Source: Cynocephalus volans
Taxonomy: Eukaryota; Chordata; Mammalia; Dermoptera; Cynocephalidae
NCBI RefSeq assembly: GCF_027409185.1
Contig: NC_084462.1
Location: 85,546,179-85,610,178 of the forward strand
Reading direction: 5' to 3'
DNA: 64,000 bases
Positions 58,881-64,000 of this stretch are shown here, piece by piece; position 1 is the first letter of the stretch; every line of letters begins with the position of its first letter. Position numbers and translations under genes: made by a program. The notes under the pieces were generated by a model that saw nothing but the letters and a program-made list of their open reading frames with translations, made no database searches and was not told the DNA's origin.

Positions 58881-60464
58881 TTTAATTTAATTTTTTTGTA
58901 GGCCCAGGGAAAGTACTGTGTACCCTCATTCCCCCAGACCCTGGGGTAAATTCAGGTTCAATTAAATATCAAGAACATCATCCAGAGGGAAAGAAATTCT
59001 GTGTAGGCAGAAATTCCAGCCAAAGACTTTGAGTTTGGGGGTGGGGGATTTGTTTTCCAGCTTTTGGAGGATAGTGCTGTGGGGATCTGAAGGTAGAAAA
59101 GAATAAGACAATGGAGAGAGGACACCTGAAGATGAAGGAGAGGTGGGATGACAGAATGGGTCTCCCAGTAGGCAAGGAGGAGAGGATCTAGAGCAAATCA
59201 GAGAAAATGGGAGACACCCCATCTCTAAGACGGAAAGCAAGATGAGAGCTTGCAATGCTCTCAGATAGAGAGAAGTTGGGGTGGTCAGCTCACATGCCAT
59301 CACATAATCTCTGGTTTTGCTGTAGGCATTATGGAAGTCACCTACCTTGCAAGGAGGAGATGAAGACTGAGCAGGAAAGAATGAACCTAAAACACGGAAT
59401 TGTAAAAGGGTCTCAGAGAAACAGAAGATGAATAAAGGGTCAGACAGCCAGATACAGCTATGTGTCAGGCTCATAGGACTTAGCAACCTGTCCTTCTAAT
59501 ACCATGGGGCCAGGGTCCCTTAGTCAGGAGGGACCATGGCTGATAAACAGTAGACAAGCCAGTACAAAGTCATGGTATGTTCGGGACACAAGAGAGGTCT
59601 GTTAAGGCTGGGATGGGAGGGCAGCAGGGGACCTAAGGCCTGGGTGATGTGGGAGGAGCTGACTGACAGCAAGTTGGATCTGCTTCCAAACCCCAGTCAT
59701 AACCTTTGGTGTTTTGGGGTGATAGTGTCTCATGCACAAGTCCTTGAGCAAGACTATGGGGGAAATGAGTCCTCGAGGAAAAGGTAAGGAAGCCCCTGAG
59801 GAGGGCTGTCTGGGCAGACTGTGGAGAGCAGTGGTAACATGTGAAAGGGAAATAGCACAGCTTGTTGGAGTCTATTCTCCTTTACTCTGCAGGAGCCTCT
59901 AGAGGAGCCAGTCAGTAAGCACATATGCCCTTGGGGCCCCAGAGAGATAAAAAAATGTAGCAACCAGGAACGTGTTTAGAGAAAGCTGACATAAAATGAA
60001 GTAAAAGAAGGCACTGAAGTGAGTCACTAACGAAAAGCTGAGGAAGGGTCAAGTCAGAGATGTGAGTGTGCTGATGAGCAGAGAGAGGCTCAGGACATGA
60101 GAATCCATACGGGTCATCATCCGCTGTCCATGAGTGGTCCGGGGAGGGACAGTTGGGACATGGAAGATTCTCAAGTCTCAGATTTACTAGACCTCAGATC
60201 TAACGATAGCTAAGGTTAGACTAGATGTTATGTCAAACTTTTTCTTTCTGAGATTTTCAAACAATATTTAATGATATAGATGATGAAATAATGCTATTTT
60301 AAAAGGATACTTAACTATAGAGGTAATATGATCCCATTTCTGTTAAAATTATGAAATAAAGTTGTTATATTCACAAAATTAACATTAAAAGTTCACTAAA
60401 ATGAACATAATATTTCTCTCTGAGTTATGAACAAATGGGAGCCTCTAATTTTCTTTTTTCTTCA
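58881..60464. other. unique sequence, no gene seen
   Basis: About 1.6 kb after the old L1 breaks off in a TTTAA-type run (58878-58893). The minus-strand frame at 58962-59486 (174 codons) is the longest non-repeat frame in this part, but it shows no domain or family resemblance and is probably chance. Confidence 0.5.
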
Positions 60465-60632
60465 ACCAACTTTCTTGAAGTATAATCGAAATACAAAGAC
60501 CTGTACATTTTAATGTGTAAAATTCGATGAGTTTAGACACATGCAAACACCCATGATGCCATCACCGCAATCAGTGTAATACAAGGTAATGGACACATCT
60601 CACACCTCCCGGATTCCTTGTGTCCCTGTGTT

Positions 60633-60718
<86 letters not shown>

Positions 60719-61231
60719 TGGTTAAATAAAATTTACCCTCAGCCAATTTGGAGGTACAAAATACTGTGTTGTTAACAATAAGCGCTATGTTGTACAGTAA
60801 ATCTCTAGAATGTATTCATCTTGCAGAACTGAAACTTTATACCTATTGAACAACTCCCCATTTCCACCTCCCCCTAGGCCCTGACAACCACCATTCTATT
60901 CTCTGCTTCTATGAGTCTGACTATTTTAAATACTTCATATAAGTGAAATCGTGCAGTATTTGGCCTTCTGTGACTGGTTTATTTCACTTATTATAATAGC
61001 CTCAAGGTTCATTCGTGTTCTCACAAATGGCAGAACTATTTTCTTTTTTTAGGGTTGAATAATAGTCAATTGTATGTATTTAACACATTTTCTTTACTCA
61101 TTCACTAGTGTATAGACACTTGATTTCTTTCCATATCTTGGCTATTGTGAATAACAGTGGAGGCTGCTCTCACTTTGCCCATGTTTTAATCAGGTTTTTT
61201 GTTTGGTTTGAGGTTTTGCTACAGAGTTGCG
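60465..61231 (-). repeat. old L1, minus strand, right (3') part
   Basis: 3' UTR 'tttcttgaagtataatcgaaatac', 'aattcgatgagtttagacac', 'gatgccatcaccgcaatc', then decayed ORF2 3' end ('caagccc'-type text lost; 'gacaaccaccattctattctctgcttctatgagt', 'aatagcctcaaggttcattcgtgtt'). It is interrupted by a long GT repeat and by composite element copy 3, then resumes at 61894. Confidence 0.85.
60631..60718. repeat. (GT)n microsatellite
   Basis: About 39 nearly perfect GT units within the old L1 3' UTR. Confidence 0.97.
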
Positions 61232-61245
61232 GAAGTTCCTTACAT
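61232..61245. repeat. target-site duplication of composite element copy 3, left
   Basis: gaagttccttacat, exact match to 61880-61893. Confidence 0.93.
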
Positions 61246-61879
61246 GGGGAGCTAAGGGCCTCATCCACGCACCCATGATACCCACATCCAGTCCAGCGAC
61301 AACTATGAGCACGCTGGACTCCCAAGCCAGTGCAGTGGGGGCCAAGGGCCTCAGCCACACCCCCAACACCAGCATCCAGCCCAGTGACAACCACCAGGCT
61401 GCTGCTGGAAGTGCTCTGTACTCCCAAGCCTGAGCGGTGAGGAACCAAGGGCCTCTGCCATGCCCCCCCGACATCTGCATCCAGCCCAGTGATAACCACC
61501 AAGCCACCACCAGAAGCTCCCTAGGGTCTCATGCTGGGGGAGCAGAGAGCCTCAGCCAAGCCCCCACTGTGTCCGCATCCAGCCCAGCAACATCCACCAG
61601 GCTACTACCAGAAGTACCCCAGGCTTCCGGGGTGGGAGCGGGGCCGAGGGCCTCAGTCACGGCTCCCCAAAGTCCACATCCAGCCCAGCCATGACCAAGC
61701 CACTGCCAGAAGCCTCCTGTGCTCCCCTGCTGGAATGAGGCAGGTGTCATGGGCCTCAACCATGCCCCTCCCTCCCTCCTTCCTCCTCCTCACATCCCAT
61801 CCTCTTCCCCTTCCCCCAACTGCTCTGCAACATCTTAGAATGTAAACAATAATAATAATTAATTAATTTTTTTAAAAAA
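61246..61879 (+). mobile_element. composite VNTR retroelement, copy 3 (5'-truncated)
   Basis: A 634-bp insertion into an old L1, bracketed by an exact 14-bp duplication. It starts inside the VNTR, so the whole 5' module is missing. It has about five GC-rich units, a C/T-rich tract (61764-61816), 'caactgctctgcaacatcttagaatg' and an (AAT)n/T/A tail. The 3' end point matches copy 1. 5' truncation, duplication and A-rich tail show target-primed reverse transcription. The left nick context (CGG/AAG) is not the ideal L1 endonuclease site. Open frames on both strands (e.g. 61437-61694) are VNTR products, not genes. Confidence 0.9.
61256..61760 (+). repeat. VNTR domain of composite element copy 3
   Basis: The anchor 'gggcct' or a one-base variant recurs near 61256, 61346, 61449, 61548, 61648 and 61751, i.e. 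spacings of about 90-103. Each unit includes 'catccagcccagygacaaccacca' and 'gccaccaccagaagc'-like phrases. Confidence 0.88.
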
Positions 61880-61893
61880 GAAGTTCCTTACAT
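61880..61893. repeat. target-site duplication of composite element copy 3, right
   Basis: gaagttccttacat, immediately after the A-run and before resumption of the old L1. Confidence 0.93.
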
Positions 61894-62290
61894 ATTTGGA
61901 AGTTCACCCTTTATCAGATAGGTGTCTTGCATATATTTTCTCCCATTCCATAGGTTGCTTTTTCATTCTGTTGATTGCATCTCCTTTAACTACTTTCATC
62001 AATGTATTGTAGTGTACAGTGTATAAGTTTTTACCTCCTTGGTTAGGTTTATTCCTAAGTAGTTTATTCTTTTTGTTGCTATAATTTTTTGATGTTTTGT
62101 AAATAGGACTGTCTTCTTAAATTATTTTTTGGATTTCATTAGTATATAGAAACACAACTGATTTTTGTATGTTGATTTTGTATCCTGCAGCTTTACTAAA
62201 TTTATTTATTCTAACACTTTTTGTGGAATCTTTAGAGTGTTCTACGTATAGAATCATGTCATCTGCAATGATGTTATGTTAAACTTAAAT
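61894..62290 (-). repeat. old L1, minus strand, left (upstream) part
   Basis: Complement of L1 ORF2 text: 'ggaagttcaccctttatcagatagg', 'cattctgttgattgcatctcctt', 'ttgattttgtatcctgcagctttac', 'atagaatcatgtcatctgcaatg'. Decayed; no usable frame. Order across the composite insertion is not perfectly collinear in content, so an extra internal deletion in the L1 is likely. Confidence 0.8.
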
Positions 62291-62319
62291 TGTTATTATT
62301 ATTATTAAAGACAAGAGTT

Positions 62320-62540
62320 AACATCTCTTGAGTGCTTTCTATTTGCCAGGATTTTTAAAGGCATTAACTCATTAAATGCTCACAACAATCCATTTGCTGG
62401 ATTACAAAAAGTTGAAATTTAGAAAAGTTAAAATTATCTTTCACAAGAGCTTTATTATCTTTTCCCCAGAGCTAAACAGTGGGGAGTCAGGATGTGAACC
62501 CTGTTCTCTATAGAGCCAGAGCCCAGACATTGAAGCACTA
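62320..62540 (-). repeat. MIR SINE
   Basis: Complement of MIR: 'cttgagtgctttctatttgccagg', 'ggcattaactcattaaatgctcacaac', 'ggagtcaggatgtgaaccctgttct', 'gagcccagacattgaagcactagg'. Confidence 0.85.
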
Positions 62541-63875
62541 GGCCTTTCTGGGGTATTGCAAGAAGGAAGCTCTAGGAAGACCAAGAGGTGGAGACTTTCC
62601 AGATAATTATGTGATAATTCAGGAGCCTCTTTGCCAGGGGTATCTTCAGCATTCAGGTTAACCAAATATAGACCTCCAAGCAGTTTCTAAATCAGCTACA
62701 AATGAAAAAGAGAAATCGATCGAAAAGTCTCTGTTTGGTAGAATAACTCCAGCAAGATACCCAGCATCAAAGACAGCCCAGATTAAAAGGAGGCAATGTT
62801 TGAAGGCCTTCCCAAACACACTGACAGCTCCCACAAAGCCCGTCAGGACATTCTTCAAGGTGACTGCATTTATCTCTCTTCTCAAGAGATTCTGGGGTAG
62901 ACCCCTAACATCATCATATCCTGGGAACTGTAGGTTTCTAGGTCACCACTTTTAATATCGGTTGTGACTGGGAGTTATTTGGAGATTGTGACACCTTGCA
63001 GCAGTTGAGTTTGGAAAAAAGCAGGAAAGACAGACAAGGGTTCAAACTGGCGTTTTTCCAGCAGCGTCTGACATGTGTGTACTCTCCATCTTCCTGTCCC
63101 TCCTAAGCAACGTAGAATAACTGTCCCAATCTACAAGACCTCTATTTAGGGCCAGGAGACCAGAATTTTAGTTACCTATGGAAGCTAGTACATGCTTTGT
63201 GAGCAGACTAGGAATATTACATGCGAAGATCAGATCTTGAAGGAGTGTGTCTCTATCTGTACAGGAAGTAAGTAGAGATGAGCAACCATGATGGGACGAA
63301 ACAAGGCAACAAGACTTTGACATCTTTATATAAATCTTTGTGTGGATCAGCTCTGTGCTGAGTATACATAGATCAAATGCCTACAATTATTCGAAGTTTT
63401 AAATACAATTTTTTTCCTAAATTCAGTTAAATAACTCCACAAGAACAGAATATAAGTCTGATTCATCTTTCCCTCCCTTGCCTACCAAGGTCATTACCTA
63501 GTACTCAAGAAGTACTAAATACATTTTTAACAAATGAGAAACCTGTTAGTATTTCTAAATGTAGCCTATTACCTACTTTTTCCTCTTGTTTTTGTTTTTA
63601 ACCAGAAAATAAAGTGGAGTCATCAAATCTTATATCTGAATCACACGCAATGAAATCTACTACAGTCCTTCTCCACGTCCCCATGAGTTGTTCAGACCAG
63701 GACTTGGGCCATCATTTTGGAGGTCACAGTAAAGAGCCACAGTAAATAGCACAGATGACTCATTCCACTGAGACTGTATAGCAACAACCATCTCTGTATT
63801 CTTTTGGAAATAATGTGACTCACTCCTAAGATGGCTATCCCTAATGGACTTAGCCTTCACACAAATAGGCCCTTT
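62541..63875. other. unique sequence, no gene seen
   Basis: No supported gene or RNA. Short frames near 62441-62885 and 63660-63860 lack resemblance to known proteins. Confidence 0.5.
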
Positions 63876-63879
63876 TAAA

Positions 63880-64000
63880 GAATCATATAATTTCAGAGCC
63901 GAAACTTTCTTATAAATTATCTAGTCCAATCCCTTTAATTGACAGATGGGGAAGCATAGGCCCAGGAAGACAGGGGTCTTGCCTGAGGTGTTACATCTGG
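63880..64000 (-). repeat. ancient repeat (L3/MIR type), cut by window edge
   Basis: 'gaatcatataatttcagagccgaaac', 'aattatctagtccaatcccttta', 'ttgacagatggggaagcataggcccagg' follow a common very old mammalian interspersed repeat. It continues past the window end. Confidence 0.55.

Noticed and set aside
58962..59486. 174-codon minus-strand frame as a possible gene
   Set aside because: No recognisable domain and no splice or promoter context; a second frame overlaps it on the same strand. Kept only as unique sequence.
61170..61845. several 68-110 codon frames on both strands suggesting a repetitive secreted protein
   Set aside because: They are translations of the VNTR in different frames, present on both strands, with no start context or conserved frame among the three copies.

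Overview
This is repeat-rich, intron- and operon-free DNA from a placental mammal. The evidence is MIR, L2, MER5/MER20-type and MLT1-type fossils, several ages of L1 retrotransposon, a processed copy of EEF1A1 mRNA, and many microsatellites. The young L1s are not the human/ape type: their 5' UTR, and their 3' UTR with a CA repeat followed by G-runs, both differ. I saw no lineage-specific SINE (Alu, B1/B2, ERE or other tRNA type), so I do not name a species. No functional host protein-coding gene, exon set, tRNA or rRNA is supported; the window reads as intergenic or deep intronic.

Layout. 1-12.9 kb: mostly AT-rich unique sequence with scattered MIR, MER20/MER58-like and old L1 fragments. 13.0-14.6 kb (minus strand): first copy of a composite element with a variable-number tandem repeat (VNTR). 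15-39.6 kb: long unique stretches with MIR, L2, MLT1 and MER20-like pieces and several microsatellites, including a repeat-poor block near 19-20.3 kb with a cluster of RUNX-type motifs. 39.7-41.4 kb (minus): full-length EEF1A1 processed pseudogene with one premature stop. 42-43.3 kb: L2 and MER5A. 43.4-45.2 kb (plus): second and longest copy of the composite element. 46.6 kb: an 84-bp mariner-like MITE candidate. 47.9-58.9 kb: an old L1 split by two young L1 insertions, one essentially full length (48243-54992) and one 5'-truncated (55335-57339). 60.5-62.3 kb: an old L1 split by the third, 5'-truncated copy of the composite element.

How the parts relate. The young L1 encodes ORF1p and an ORF2p with all the catalytic residues I checked, but ORF2 has one nonsense codon near its 3' end. 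The EEF1A1 copy, the composite elements and the truncated L1 have marks of L1-driven retrotransposition (target-site duplications, A-rich tails), so L1 activity explains most of the young structure here. The most interesting item is the composite family: an approximately 970-980 bp 5' module starting at a YY1-like CAAGATGG, a GC-rich VNTR of about 100-bp units, a pyrimidine-rich tract and an A-rich tail. Its layout resembles SVA/LAVA-type composites of apes, but the sequence is different as far as I can recognise it.
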